Below are positions 12,422-24,969 of a DNA stretch of 50,071 nucleotides, one piece after another. Made by a program: the position numbers and the translations under genes. The notes below the pieces were generated by a model. The model did not search any database. It was given only the letters and a program-made list of their open reading frames with translations, and had not been told where the DNA came from. The stretch is from assembly GCF_001039355.2 (NCBI RefSeq), contig NW_019775768.1, positions 126,001 through 176,071 of the forward strand, read 5' to 3'. This DNA is from Lingula anatina. Lineage: Eukaryota > Brachiopoda > Lingulata > Lingulida > Lingulidae. Each line of letters opens with the position of its first letter. Position 1 is the stretch's first letter.

Positions 12422-15403
12422 AGAAAAATGTAGGTCCTATATGGTCATGAATTAGCTGGAGACATATCTGTGAATATCTGGTGAAAAACCTATCTGTGGC
12501 TCTGGTTGAGGGTAAGGTTTACATTGCTAAGAAAGTGACGAAATCGGCCTCAACACTGTGCCACTCAGACAGAGACTAAGGGATTGATTAAGGAATATTT
12601 AGGAAAGCAGATGACTCCATTTTAATGACAGTATCTCTCAGAAGAGGGCACCACCAGCTTGCAGGTGAACAAGCAACCGATACATTGTTTTAACATCATG
12701 GGAGTGATCATACATACAAAACACATTTTGGCAAAATAATGGATGAGCGAATTTATGTGGGGGATTGCATTTTTGATATGCACCATCGAATATAAATTTC
12801 AACTTTTTCTTTCAATTAGACCCTTCTTTCAATCTTTCAATCAACTTTGAACTATTTCGCTCTATTACGTGTCTCCTTTCACCATCTCCCATTTCGAGGA
12901 TATCTGTTACTAAGGGCGAATAAATTCTGCAAACATGACAGGTTTTAAACTTCTTAACGGAAGTGTTATGGAAATTAATCTAAAATCGGTCTATTTTTTG
13001 ATAAACGAAACATCACGCTTGTTTCCAAACAGGATATCTCGAAGCAATCTACGCCCACAATTTCGTGATGTCCCGAGGTACATTTCTCAAAATTATAAGA
13101 AATTCCACATCTATGCAGCCAACTGATACATTCTTACTATTGTTATTGAGAGATTTTTCCACTCGGGAAGTTACGCTGGGTTAGGAATAAAAAAATCTCG
13201 AATTATTGGTGACATCGCGTTTATTTGAACAGTAGTAGACTTCACATGGCACGCCTGGCTCCCATTGCTCTCGGAGGAAAAAAAACGGAGTAGCCTACAA
13301 CGTAAAAGTGCCACGTCATTTATTTGCATGAGAACGCAAGCTGACACCTCAAAATTAGCAATGATGGTGATGTCACGTACCAGAATTACCACCATGATAA
13401 AACTCCGGTTCGCATTCATTTGTCCAGGATTATTTGTAGATTCTGACTTACTGTCATCACGCTAACCCCAATCTGTACGAATCTTATGGGGGACGGACTT
13501 TTTGTTTCACCATTTTTTAAAAATAATTCTGTGATTTCACCTACCCTCAGTTTATTTGCAGCCGCTCCGTGGAAGCTTTGGTGAGGTTCGATGACAATTT
13601 TTAATTCTAAATTACGATTCTTGAGTATGACTACCTTTTTCTTCGAACAAAACAAAACGATGATAATAATAATAATGTTGTAAAGCAAATGCATTATACT
13701 TTCGATAATTACAAAACAATTAAAACAGAATCAAATGTGTAGGAAGTTACTGAGTGCAAGTTAAATTTCTTTAAGTGTCAACAAGTGTAGAGACTGTTCT
13801 CGAAGTAAGAAAGAATGAAACATTTCAAAGTCACAGATAGTTGGATCTGATTGGTTAATTTTTCTATAGATTTGCACGTTTCTAACACGTGTAAAACTCA
13901 TGCTTACTCGAGATGGACAAGGTCCAAGCACGAGTAAATCGGAAAATATTTTAAATATTGTAAATTAAAAACAAGTCTCACTGAAACTACTTAATTGGGA
14001 AATATTGAATAGCGTTTTGGTAATATGAGAATGGAAACTTCTTTAGGAGAATAGAGTATAAATACTTGTAGATTCTGTGAAAAAGAGAGTCGGTGAATAA
14101 ACGTTCGAAAGCTCCAAACTGTTGTCGTCATTCTTCACTGTAACAATAATAAGAAGAATGAGGAGGAGGAGATCGTGGAGAAAATATCCTTAATCTTACG
14201 TCTTTAGCTTACGTAAAAGCGATATTTAGATGGTAACGTAAGGATAGAACTTGATTCTCTTTTACTAGGATATTTATAAGTGACTAAATTCCATCTGATT
14301 TTTCCTTATTTCAGAGACAAGGAAAAAGATATAGATAGGGAAAATACAACAATATAAAAAGAAAGAGGAACCCCAAACAATTAGCAGTCAGTAGATTTTT
14401 TATTTTGAGTATTTTTGGAATTTTCAGCATTTACGCCCCAATCTTCCTTGTAATTTTCGCCGGTTTTATCCGGGTTTTTGACACTCATTCGCTTTGTTAA
14501 ACAAAATTTAATAAAATGGAAAAGAATAAAATCATTGTGATTTGTAATGTACCGATCGACTTACAGGGTACAGTTTAACATACGTCCTTCTCCGAGTACT
14601 TAGCAAGAGGTGAATTTTAGATTTTATTTTAGAATCAATACTTTCATCAGTACCAAGTTTATTGATTTTTTAGTGTAATGATAATATTTATTTTCAACCA
14701 AAATGGCACATTTATAGCATTTATAACACTAAAATGGTTATTCTAAAAATATATGAGATATCTTTAAAAATTGAAATACGTGTTCAAGAACTGCAGTAGA
14801 ATTTTAAAAAATTGGTAGAATCACAAAATTATTAAAAAGTTGACAATGTCGAGGGAATAGAAGTCCTTGGGACTCTCTCTGTTCTCAGTTTTAGCACTTT
14901 TAATACCTGGACACTTCGTGTTTTCGTTATTTATTTCAGCAGAATGCTTTTTTTTCTTCATAAGAACGCATTGCCCAATATAACTGTAAAGAAATGACAA
15001 GTTTGCTGAGCTTTGTGTGGGTAGGGTCTGGGTGCTCCGGTGTTGTTATACAGTAGTACCTCAGTACTACAAATTTTCCATACACACATTGTATATAAAT
15101 ATTTGGTCAGTTCAGAGATCGCCAATCGAACAACAGAACGATGGCGTTCAAAATTGGTTCATTCATAATAATATGTAAGCTATCCAACAGTGAATTGATT
15201 TTACGATAATTTACGAAACGCCCGCATCACCTATCAAAATGCTTATTTTATATAATTATACGAATAAATTTGAAATCTGAGTCAAGTGAAGGAACCGCAT
15301 GCTGACCATTTTTACTCTTTTTGCGACAAAGAATGGTTTGGCGATATGGAAAGAAAACATAATAAAAAGACAGTCCTTTATTTCGATATTTGCGAAGTTG
15401 CTT

Positions 15404-15404
<1 letters not shown>

Positions 15405-15447
<43 letters not shown>
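15405..15447. repeat. Poly-T tract, 43 bases
   Basis: Uninterrupted run of T. It could be the tail of a retroposed copy on the minus strand, but I see no recognisable element body to its right. It creates false poly-Phe and poly-Lys open frames. Confidence 0.95.
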
Positions 15448-15448
<1 letters not shown>

Positions 15449-15570
15449 TTATGTGGAAAATCTTTGTGTCGAATATTAAAGGAAAAAACATGAGTGAAAG
15501 GACCAACTATTTTATAAATCAAATATAAATGAAAGTGCCTGATCATTTGTACTACCAGTTGTACCTACAG

Positions 15571-15664
15571 GGCCTGATGCAGATGAACTTCCCAAGTGAT
15601 GGCTTATCTTGCGCACCTGCGACCACAGGGACACCAAACGGCATTTCACACGGGGAGCACAGAA
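15571..15664 (+). CDS. Orphan exon candidate
   Basis: A 94-base open segment has a good acceptor (CCTACAG at 15564-15570) and a good donor (GTAGGT at 15665). The frame entered at phase 0 encodes about 31 residues starting GLMQMNFPSDGL and ending around GISHGEHR, with coding-like composition. The GC content is well above its surroundings. It leaves in phase 1, which does not match the first two coding exons of the LAPTM-like gene at 16124. It may be an exon of an unseen gene, an alternative 5' exon, or chance. Confidence 0.3.
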
Positions 15665-16123
15665 GTAGGTTGTTTTATTTCAAATATTTTATTATCTTGA
15701 GGTTACTTAGATTTTCCTTTAATTTTTACTTCAGTTACATTTTAAATTGATTCAGCTATCTTTAGTTATTCGGTAATATTGCCATCGTGTTAATTCTACA
15801 AAACAATATTTTCTTTTATTCATCTTCAAACGACATCATTATCACCTGTGAAATCCCTGTCGTACCTCACCGGAACTAAAAACCATATTGCTTACCTTGA
15901 CCTAGATAATTATCACAAAGACAAATGTGTACTACATCAATGACTAATCTGTTAACTGATGATCAGAATGAAGTAATTGAATATCTCCACTTTTTATTAG
16001 TAAGATCGCAAGTATTCGTCATATTTAGAGGAGTGGATCATCCTCTCTTTGCTCACCGGTATTTGAAAGGTGACGGTAATATCGTACAGTAAACAAGGAG
16101 TTCGAGGGAAAGTGAAGATAAAA

Positions 16124-16547
16124 ATGAAACCGTTACTGGCTAGTTGTTGCTGTTGGTTTAAACTGAAGACGGGGTCTTACGCTGCAGGATTCTATACACT
16201 GGTAGGTACCTTAATTTTTTAATCTTAATAAGATTAAAAAATCTGCTCGTCTCATGTCGGACATGCCTGTCTGTGATCGGTGCAGTTTTCCATTTTAAAA
16301 TGTTGGTATTAACTCCCCTTAAAGAGCATTGCGTTCATCCAGATATTTTGGTGTCAAGGGTGGCATGGGAATTAGACAATGGCTTGATTGCTTTCTCGCT
16401 GTCAATGGACCTGCTTCTCGTATCTGTATCTGTAAAGATGTGATAACATTTTTTGTATGAATGTTTTCCGATTTATACATAAAAGTTTTCGATCATAAAA
16501 ATATCGCCTCCAAAAAGTCAAACAATAAGATACTAAGAGATTTTAAA

Positions 16548-16608
<61 letters not shown>

Positions 16609-16776
16609 GTTACAAGCACATTTTGATACAAAGGCTTTGAATTAACAATAAATTACTTGGGGATCATATATAGGGCCTATTTATCGATTCTACGTTACAG
16701 TACCCCTACATATTAGGCCTAACTGAAAACATTAGAAAAGTAGAAACCCCAATCAAGATATATGGCTGCCTCATTA

Positions 16777-16807
<31 letters not shown>

Positions 16808-19800
16808 ACAGTAAATGGATAGGTATTAGAAACATTTTCTTACAGTGTAGGCCTATAGGCACAGTATGCATTACAGGTTTTAGTCAGTGTGTTCCTAACA
16901 TTATATATTCATGTCAACATTCTGCTTATTTTAGCTTTTTTCGTGATGAAATTTGCACTGCTGATATGGAGCTATTCATATGGGGTTTTTCTATGGGGCT
17001 TTTTTTGGAGGAGGGGGGAGATAACCTGCCCTTTCTTTTGAAACTAAGGCGATAAAGCAAGAGACCCTATTTATTAATTAGTATTTTGCACCTAATCTAT
17101 AACTTCAAGAAATTTTGAACGTTTTATTTATTTATTTACCTATTTACTTATTTGTTTATTCATTTATTGCAGTCAATTCTTCTGGTTTTTCAACCATTTA
17201 ATAACTCCTCAACCATCACTGGAATTATTTTCGAAATCAGATGTACTCTATTTATGTACATTTAAGTTTCAAGGTCACCCTTTTATTCACATAAATCATA
17301 GTTAACGGTTTCACACAGTAATTTACATTTTGTATGAAATGCTATTTCGGGCAGCGGTGCTGGTGTCGCCATTTTAAGGAATGTAACACATCTCTCGTCA
17401 TTTAGGGTAGACTATATTTAAAAAACTATATTAAACTTCAAGTTACAACATATCAAATCGCGAAAAAACATGAACAATACGGTTTTCTGGATAACTGAAA
17501 TATTCAACAATCTGATAAATTTGTTTAGTTAAGGGTTTGTTTCATGCCGCTTTAATTGTTATTCCTCCAGATTACCTCAGTAATTGACGTTGGGCTGGCT
17601 ATCTACGCCATCGTATTTCTTAACAACTACAAAGAAGAACAGCGAGAGACGTTCAGACTTCATCAGTACGAAAATTTCGTGCCACCCGGTGAGTTTGCCA
17701 GAGTTCATTACAGGCAGGGTTGATATTTGATATCGATTTCATCGAGGTTTGATTTGATTAAAAACTAAACGCCTTTATGGATATTTAGGCAATTAGGAAG
17801 AATATTTAAAGCCAATTTTGAAGTGAAATGTTTTTTCCTGTTTCTTGCGAGTCAAAAAAGGATTGAAATGTCAGAACCGATTTGTTTTCATTTTCGAAAA
17901 TGAACAGCTCTTTTCGACAGTCCGGTTTTGCAACATTAAAATCGTTAATCGTTATATTATCTTCCAGCCTCTGTTCCCCTGTTAGTGGTAGGTTTGGTGA
18001 ACGCCATACTTGGTGCTCTCATCTCAGTAATGCTGCTAGCGATGTTACGGAAGGTAAATTGGAGTGCTTATTTTGTTATGATACGACCGCCGCTGAAGTC
18101 TTTTTTTTTTCTTGTTTTTGTTTTTGCGGCGATTTTTCCATTTTTATCCCTGCAGTGTATATCTTACAGCGATAACTCTTCTATCTCCCTCTCACTATCT
18201 TTTATTCCCTTGGATACATTAAGGTTTTCAATATTCATTTATTCTTCCTTAATGATTTATATCTTAAAAGCGTAAGTAGATGCACGGGGAACGAATTTTA
18301 AAAATGATGGGAGTAATTAACAAATCGGAAACAAAAAGCGGCGTGGAGGGGGCTAAATGGGGGGGGGGGGGAATGGGGTGTCTGAAATAATCAAAATTAT
18401 GTATAATTTAATTCTGTATTTTCAGGGGTATGCAGGACACGTGTGGATGAAGTTATGGTGCGCTGGGTTCTCTCTCTTCAGAATCTATGAAATCGTGGGC
18501 ATAGGCTACGTGCTTGCCATCCTAGGACACAGACTCACGGTATGTTGAATAATGTACACTGCTCAAAAGTGAAATTCTGAAATCAGCGTCCAGTGATCAT
18601 ATTTTAAATAGAGCGAATTTATAAAAATAAGGCTTACTAATGTACTGAAAAAAAGTTCATAAAGAATAAGATGTGCATTTTCAATTGAACTCTTTACCGA
18701 TTCATTGAAACCGTTTACTTCATCTTGCAAATGAAGCTGGCATTATGCGGTTCTCTTATTGCTCATATTAAAAATACTTCAAACTATATAGTTTTATGTG
18801 AAGTCTTTAGTATATTTTTAACCACATTTTGGCCAGTGTCATGCGTTATTACTTTTTTATCTAATACAAAAAATATTCATCTTCTGTTATCATTACATTC
18901 AACAGCGGTCAAAATTCGTCAAGCACAGGAAGCAGTGAAGATAGTTCTTGTTCCATCCGTGCTTTTGCTATTGGCAAGGACCAGTGGCCAGTTGTATAAA
19001 ATTTGATTGATTATTTTGTCAATCAGTTTAATCTATTTCAGACTGTGATATATGTCAACCCCGTCCTGATTGCACTGTTTGTATTCTGGATTCTTGACAC
19101 GGGGATTATTGTAAGTACTCGGAGATGTTCATTGTGCTTGCTGTAAAGTATTGTTTAAACATTAAAATGCGTTCGTGATTAGAATAATGTGGCGTCATTC
19201 AAAATGCAGAGTTGTCGACTCCACGCATCAAACGCGTATGCTGCGTATATCATCAAAGACAGACTCATTGTTTACAGGAGTTATTGCATTGTTAGTAAAA
19301 TGTCAGACAATAGATCTTTACATTTTGAGTACAGTCATGCAGGCAACTGAGGATGCTTGTGAATACAGTATTTACTGAGGAGGAAGGGGATCGCAATGGG
19401 GAAGTGTAAATCACAAATGGGCATGGGTACAAGGATAAAGGACCGCTGGCAACGTACTCATATAAAGTATCACCATTTTAAGTGAAACAACGTGGAAGGC
19501 GGTGAGTTGCGGGACATGTGAAACCATGCTTCCTCAATTTACAAGAATTGCCTCTTCAAAAGAAGAACTGAGCCATAATTGATTTTGTTGTTCCTTTTTC
19601 CTTATAGGGTGCTGGCGTGGTGTGCGTTCTGTCTCATTATGGAGAGTTAGACCAAAGAGAGAACAGGAAAAAGCGGCGCACTAAGGAGGTCCTGACGCGG
19701 ATAAAGATTCAGGAGAGGAGGGGCAACAGCGGAGAGGTGGCACGTGCGCAGCAGGTGGAAGAAGAGGGACTTAATCTCGACGAACAAAAAGAGGCCGAAT

Positions 19801-19814
19801 CGCATCTATTATGA
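16124..19814 (+). CDS. LAPTM4/5-like four-transmembrane protein
   Basis: Six exons join without a frame break: 16124-16201, 17571-17688, 17968-18053, 18426-18539, 19042-19110 and 19608-19814 (TGA), giving 223 residues. The start has A at -3 and leads into MKPLLASCCCWFKLKTGSYA. A short Cys-rich cytosolic start followed by 'TG' and the first helix is the pattern of lysosomal-associated transmembrane proteins. Predicted helices lie near residues 20-43, 68-92 (PLLVVGLVNAILGALISVML), 104-127 and 133-163 (with VNPVLIALFVFWIL). The tail (about 164-223) is charged, with a basic KKRRTKEVLTRIK segment and an acidic, Gln-rich end. LAPTM4A/B and LAPTM5 are similar in size (roughly 230-260 residues) and sort to late endosomes and lysosomes, helped by C-terminal PY motifs that recruit Nedd4-type ligases. 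I see no PY motif here, so the trafficking role is uncertain. The family call rests on topology and N-terminal pattern only. Confidence 0.8.
16549..16609. repeat. (ATT)n microsatellite
   Basis: About 60 bases of ATT triplets inside intron 1 of the LAPTM-like gene. Confidence 0.95.
16781..16807. repeat. (GT)n microsatellite
   Basis: About 13 GT dinucleotides inside intron 1 of the LAPTM-like gene. Confidence 0.95.
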
Positions 19815-20112
19815 TTTATTTTTACCGTCGGTTGTAGGTAGAACTGTCATTCAGCTTTTAGAAAGTTATTTGTTCTGATAGATATGCTACTGTAAGAACT
19901 GAGCTGTGACATGGATTAAGTTCTTTTTTTGTAAAAAAAAAAAAAAAAAAAATGCCCTCATACAGCAGACTTAACGGGGATTGTTGACCATAGAACAACA
20001 AAAATAACAGTATGTTTTAAGTTATTGTTTAGAGGCACGGGAGAGGGTAAATGTTTTCCAAGCAGCCATACATTTAAATCAAGTATTGTTAACATAAGCT
20101 GTATATGCTATA

Positions 20113-20118
20113 AATAAA
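20113..20118 (+). terminator. Candidate poly(A) signal of the LAPTM-like gene
   Basis: AATAAA about 300 bases after the stop at 19814, followed within 30 bases by GT-rich sequence (GTTTTGTGGTCTGTTATG), a good downstream element. Confidence 0.55.
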
Positions 20119-21513
20119 ATGTCAAGTTTTGTGGTCTGTTATGTCTAGGCCATGAAAAGGATGTTAACACGGGACCATATGATCCCATTTATGATTTATG
20201 TAAAATTTTATGATAAAAATATAAAGCATATTTATCTCAGGGCAGATCACCAAAAGAGGGGGGGGGGGGGAGAGAGAAGGGTAACTGCAGTTAACGTAAC
20301 TTTAAATTTGAAAAATTTTTAATTGTCTCAGTGTTGATTTTTGAACATTTTTAATACTTTTAACATAGCATGTACAAAATAAGTATTATGTATTGCTTAC
20401 ATACATGTTCATCCATGTAGCTGTACAAGTGCCTACGTAGCTGACTGTACAAATGAACCCAAACTGCCACTATAGGCCAGTTGTAACATTTTATAGACCC
20501 GTTAAAGGGTGCCCTATATGTCTGGTGGTTTGGCACTACATCCAATTATCTTAAGAGTAAAATTTTCCTTCTCCCAAATCATTGCTTGACCCTGGATTCA
20601 CTGTTCTATACCATTATTCCTGTTAAATGATTTTGTTCTTAATGTCTAGCCAGACATTCAGGCTGTCACAGTTTTTTTTTTTTTTTTGATACTTCAGAAA
20701 AAATTAGTATCAACATCAGGTGCTTTTATTTGACAGGTTTTATCATTTTAACAGCCCCATATGTAAAAGACAAGTATGGCAATAATTCAATCTTTTCAAA
20801 TGTGAATTTTACAGATTCTGCATTTTTTAAGACACACATTCTTAAAATAAGAGCATTCCTATTGAGTGATAGCAACAAAAGTGATAACCAGGCTACATAT
20901 GCTTCCTTAGAGTGCCATTGTATACAGTAAATGGACCACTAATGCTACATAAAAACATATTCTTAATCATTCCAAAATTACATGTCTGAAAAACTGGTAA
21001 TCTTTCCCCATTATTTATATGTAAAAATAGGACTTTCAAATACTAACTGTATATGTTTTAAGTAAGAATTTTGCTTCCCATTTTTAACTTGCCCCCTCCA
21101 AAATATTTGCAGAATTTTTCATATTTTAGTTTGATTAAGTATCAAATAAATGTCCTGTATTTAATGAAAGAAACTAGGTAGCTGTTTAATGTGATAAGTG
21201 GCATTCTTGTTTTTCTTTTTTAATTCACAAGCATATGGCTGGTGGTACATAATCAGGAGGGAGCCACCACCTCTCTGCACCTCTATTACTGTTTATTGAG
21301 TGCATTAACACCTCACAATTCATTTTCCAAAAACTCACTTATAACCCAGTTAAGTATCATTCAGTTATATTGTGAAGTATTACCTTCGCCTAAGCCTCTA
21401 TTCAAAATGAGAGAGATGGGTAGTTTTAGTCAGTAGATTAATTATGATGGCATACATTTTTTATTGTCCCAGTTGTAATGAAAGTAAATAAGTGTTAGAC
21501 AAAAATCTTACAA

Positions 21514-21519
21514 TTTATT
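21514..21519 (-). terminator. Candidate poly(A) signal of the thioesterase gene
   Basis: AATAAA on the minus strand, about 455 bases past the stop at 21974-21976. It would give a compact 3' UTR for the OLAH-like gene. Confidence 0.45.
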
Positions 21520-21711
21520 GTACATATGCAATTGTTCCTTTTGTATCAGCATGTTTACTAATAAAATATTTTCATACAAGAGATTTTTGCACAGTTTTCC
21601 ATTTCTTATCATAATTCTCCACTGCCATCCTACTGCAATAAAGGAATGTCTTAACATTAAAAGATAACAGTTACTTCTCAAAATATTGCACTAATTGTTC
21701 ATTTGATAAAC

Positions 21712-21862
21712 CGAGACTGGGTTCCCATAAACCCATCGTACTAGCAGTTTCGATCTAACTCTGGATTCTCGTTAAATTGCATTCAGATTTAGCGACTTAA
21801 ATATCTGTCATGCCCACTGAAGCTGCTAGGGGGTAATTAACTTTCATGCACATTTAAGCTAA
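21712..21862 (-). repeat. Family-C dispersed repeat fragment, copy 1
   Basis: The reverse complement aligns with about 40355-40495. Shared blocks are GTTAATTACCCCC, GCAGCTT, GACAGA.A.TTAAG, GCTAA, TAA.GAGA and AGATCGA. Copy 1 is reversed relative to copy 2 and lacks clear ends. Confidence 0.65.
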
Positions 21863-21973
21863 ATGTTTAGTGAGAAACGCCTTGATAGAACGATAGAACG
21901 ATCCTGTTGGTATGATAGGGTATGGGGATGGTCCCTAATAAGGCCAATTTGGAAAAATTAACACGACTTTCTG

Positions 21974-24833
21974 TTATGTCAAAATGGCTGCAATGTATTC
22001 TGTAATAGTCCTGGTATTTGCCTCTTCTGTCAGATAGAAATGCCCTCCTTTTAGCATCATTTTATGAAAGGGTCCATCGCTCAAATCTGACCAAGCTGAA
22101 AAGAAATACCCGAGAAAGTTAATAAAAACACCAATAAATCTTTCGGTGGTGACCTGATGAAATAAAGATGGGTCATAAAAAATTCATAAACACAGAAGTT
22201 TTGCAGGTTATCATAAAACTACACAGAATTTTTTCCTTTAAAAAAAAAGACCCATCCATGTGTGATATCTCTAGGTAGACATTATATCTAAGAGATATCA
22301 CAATTACAGGTGATTTCACAAACTGCTTACCTTCTAAATCATGAGGCCTGTCTTCGGAGCCATCAAACACACTGATTGGGCAGGAAAAGGGTTTCACTTG
22401 AGTCTTGTCATAGTTGCTCCTGAATAAGAATGAAACCAGAGGATAAGAGAGGCGATACAACCCCTTGGAAAAGTACCACCACCTGGGTTAGGCACATCCT
22501 GAACACGAATGAAATAAGAAGCAATGCTTGATGCTAATGACAGTGTATTCCCATTTTTTTTTTTTTTTTTTTTTTGGGGGGGGGGGGGGGGGCAACAAAT
22601 TTTGCTAAAAAAATATTAATTAAACCTCTGCAAATTAAAATATGTTGACCGATTCCGTAAGAGCAATTTCAAGGAAAGTGTAAAATTATTTTCCTTTTCT
22701 TTTATCTTCTTGTATAGGATACCAACCAACATTAATACTTTAACTGCTACAATATACATTTATATGTGAAAGGTCACTTCAATAAATTAAATATAAAAAT
22801 ATAAACACCAATGAAATAAAATAAAAGATAAAACACACAGACACACCAGTAATTCTCCAATATGCAGAAGTCTGCTCTCAGTGAAGGAAGGAAAAGTTTC
22901 ATCATTTCTTTGTCATCAAGGATCTCTCTTGGTGTTCCTCCCAAACGTCTCATATTTTCTACGAATTCCTCGTCACTCATTCCTGCAGTCTTTACCTGGT
23001 TTAGTTTACGTTTCTCTGACTGGGGAAGAAAACACAAAAAGTTGATGGAGTGGATTACCTTGATTAGGATTTACAATACCACTGTTACAATTAAGTCACA
23101 AGTGAGACCAATGAAGGAAACAAAGAAAAAAAGGAAAACAACACATACATGTGGGACTTTGTGGGATAGTCTGGGACAGTATGGGACAATCTGGGACTGT
23201 GGGATAGTCTAGGGTAGATAATGAGAGAATGTTAAAACACAATATTATAAATAATAAATGTAAACCAAGTATTTTCGGTCCAGCAACTAATTTTGCTAAG
23301 AGGCAAACACTGTGTCTGAATGTAAAATATCAGTATACTGAGAATGGACCACTGTTAAAATATTTACTAACGCAATTTCAGACATATCTACCACAATGTA
23401 TTGAAACCCATGTATCTGGTGTGATAAATTCAGTGCAACCAGAGTAATGACAGTCTCTGCTAATGGTGGTATGAATCATAGCTTGCCAGTGTCTTCAGTT
23501 ATTGTGAGAAATTATCTTTACAGCAAATATTTCTGTCATTAATGCTTTTAGCTATGCAGTGTTCATACAATACGTTTTAAATTGTGAATAATGAAAAAAA
23601 TTGGCCATATAATGAACTGAGGCAAGTTAACATGCAGTGCAGTAATCACTCACTAAATTTGAACAAAACAAATGTATAATCCCCTCCCCTCCCAAAAATG
23701 TGTATTGTTAAATATACTTTAAATGCCACTTCAAAAGTTTTGAAAATTTATATGACTTCATGTCCAAAAGTAAAGTGCTGTGTTAATTGGAAAATAATAG
23801 ATTATGAAAAAGTAAAATTTTAGATAAAGTGAGGCATTTGAATATTTCACATAATTAGGGTAATTACTCGATCTTTTAATGAGCAAAAATGATTAAACTT
23901 TGAGATACATAATGTTATAATCACAAAAATTATATTTCTGTGTAGCATTTGTAGTGCTTTCACTGCATATAACTATAGAGTAGCCTGATTTTTAATTTTG
24001 CTTTCACCACTCAACAGGAATGTTCTAATTTAAAGAAATTATGACTTACATAATACAGTAGCTGTAAAATTCAAAATTTTCCCCCCACTGAAAAAATCAA
24101 ATAATTACGAAATTCAGTATCTGCAAAATTCACGATTTCTCCCATTGAAAAGATTGAGTAAATACAGTATTATACTTACATGTGGGGCAGAGGCCCCTGA
24201 GAAGAAAAGATGAACGGGGTCTAGCCCATGCTTCTCCTGGAGCTGTTTAGCCACCTCATATCCCATATAAGATCCCAGGCTGAAAGACAGTGAGAAATGG
24301 GATGTGACTATACTCCTATGACTCATTCCTGCAAGCATGACAGTAATAAATAAAGAACCGAAGCCAGGGGGGGTTTCCAACGAACTACCCTTTTTGCTGG
24401 GAAAAGGTCCCCTCTGGGTAAAATTTCATCTAAGTACACAATGGTTTCATGGTAAAAGCTCCACTTTATCAGAAAAAGGACCCCCCTTACAAAATTGCTA
24501 GCTATGGGCCTGAAATAATGATTTTCTTTTTTAAAATTAAAATTGTGATAAGAACAGGAAAGTATATGGTGACAGTGATGACAGATGTAGGTGGTGGCTA
24601 TAAGTTCCGACATATTAATATTGTGTCCATCTGTCCTTTAAACACCAGCCACTTAAAGCTGACATATGCACAGACAATCTATATCAGTTTAAACATCAAT
24701 ACAGACAAGATGAAACAGCAATACCATTGTTCCTGGGTAAATGACCCAATGGCACGCACCTAAATATCTTACCTGTGCCCTCATTTTATGATGGATTTTA
24801 GACTGTAAATAATAATAATATCATCATAACCAT

Positions 24834-24875
<42 letters not shown>

Positions 24876-24925
24876 GTTGTGATGATATTATTATTATTAT
24901 AATTGTTATATAATGGTTATGATGA

Positions 24926-24969
<44 letters not shown>

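Larger units (their letters stand above)
9729..15570. other. Long non-coding stretch with repeats
   Basis: No supported gene. It holds an ATTT-rich run at 10879-10926, a direct repeat at 11698-11836, a palindromic family-A element at 12268-12421 and a 43-base poly-T at 15405-15447. An AAGATGGCCGCC-type motif (reverse strand) lies at about 11040-11052. Open frames of 60-100 codons in this region are scattered on both strands and overlap low-complexity DNA. If the orphan exons on either side are real, this is an intron. Confidence 0.5.
19815..21973. other. Convergent 3' flanks of the LAPTM-like and thioesterase genes
   Basis: No coding exon is seen. There is an A-run at about 19937-19953, plus-strand AATAAA signals at 20113-20118 and 21560-21565, and a minus-strand AATAAA (TTTATT at 21514-21519). 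A family-C repeat relative lies at 21712-21862. Genes on both sides point toward this segment. Confidence 0.6.

Noticed and set aside
15256-15546. Open frames with poly-Lys or poly-Phe on both strands
   Set aside because: They are translations of the 43-base poly-T tract and have no other coding evidence.
24836-24969. Possible CRISPR or tandem-array structure
   Set aside because: It is a simple AAT/ATT microsatellite with palindromic inserts; no spacer-repeat pattern and no associated genes.
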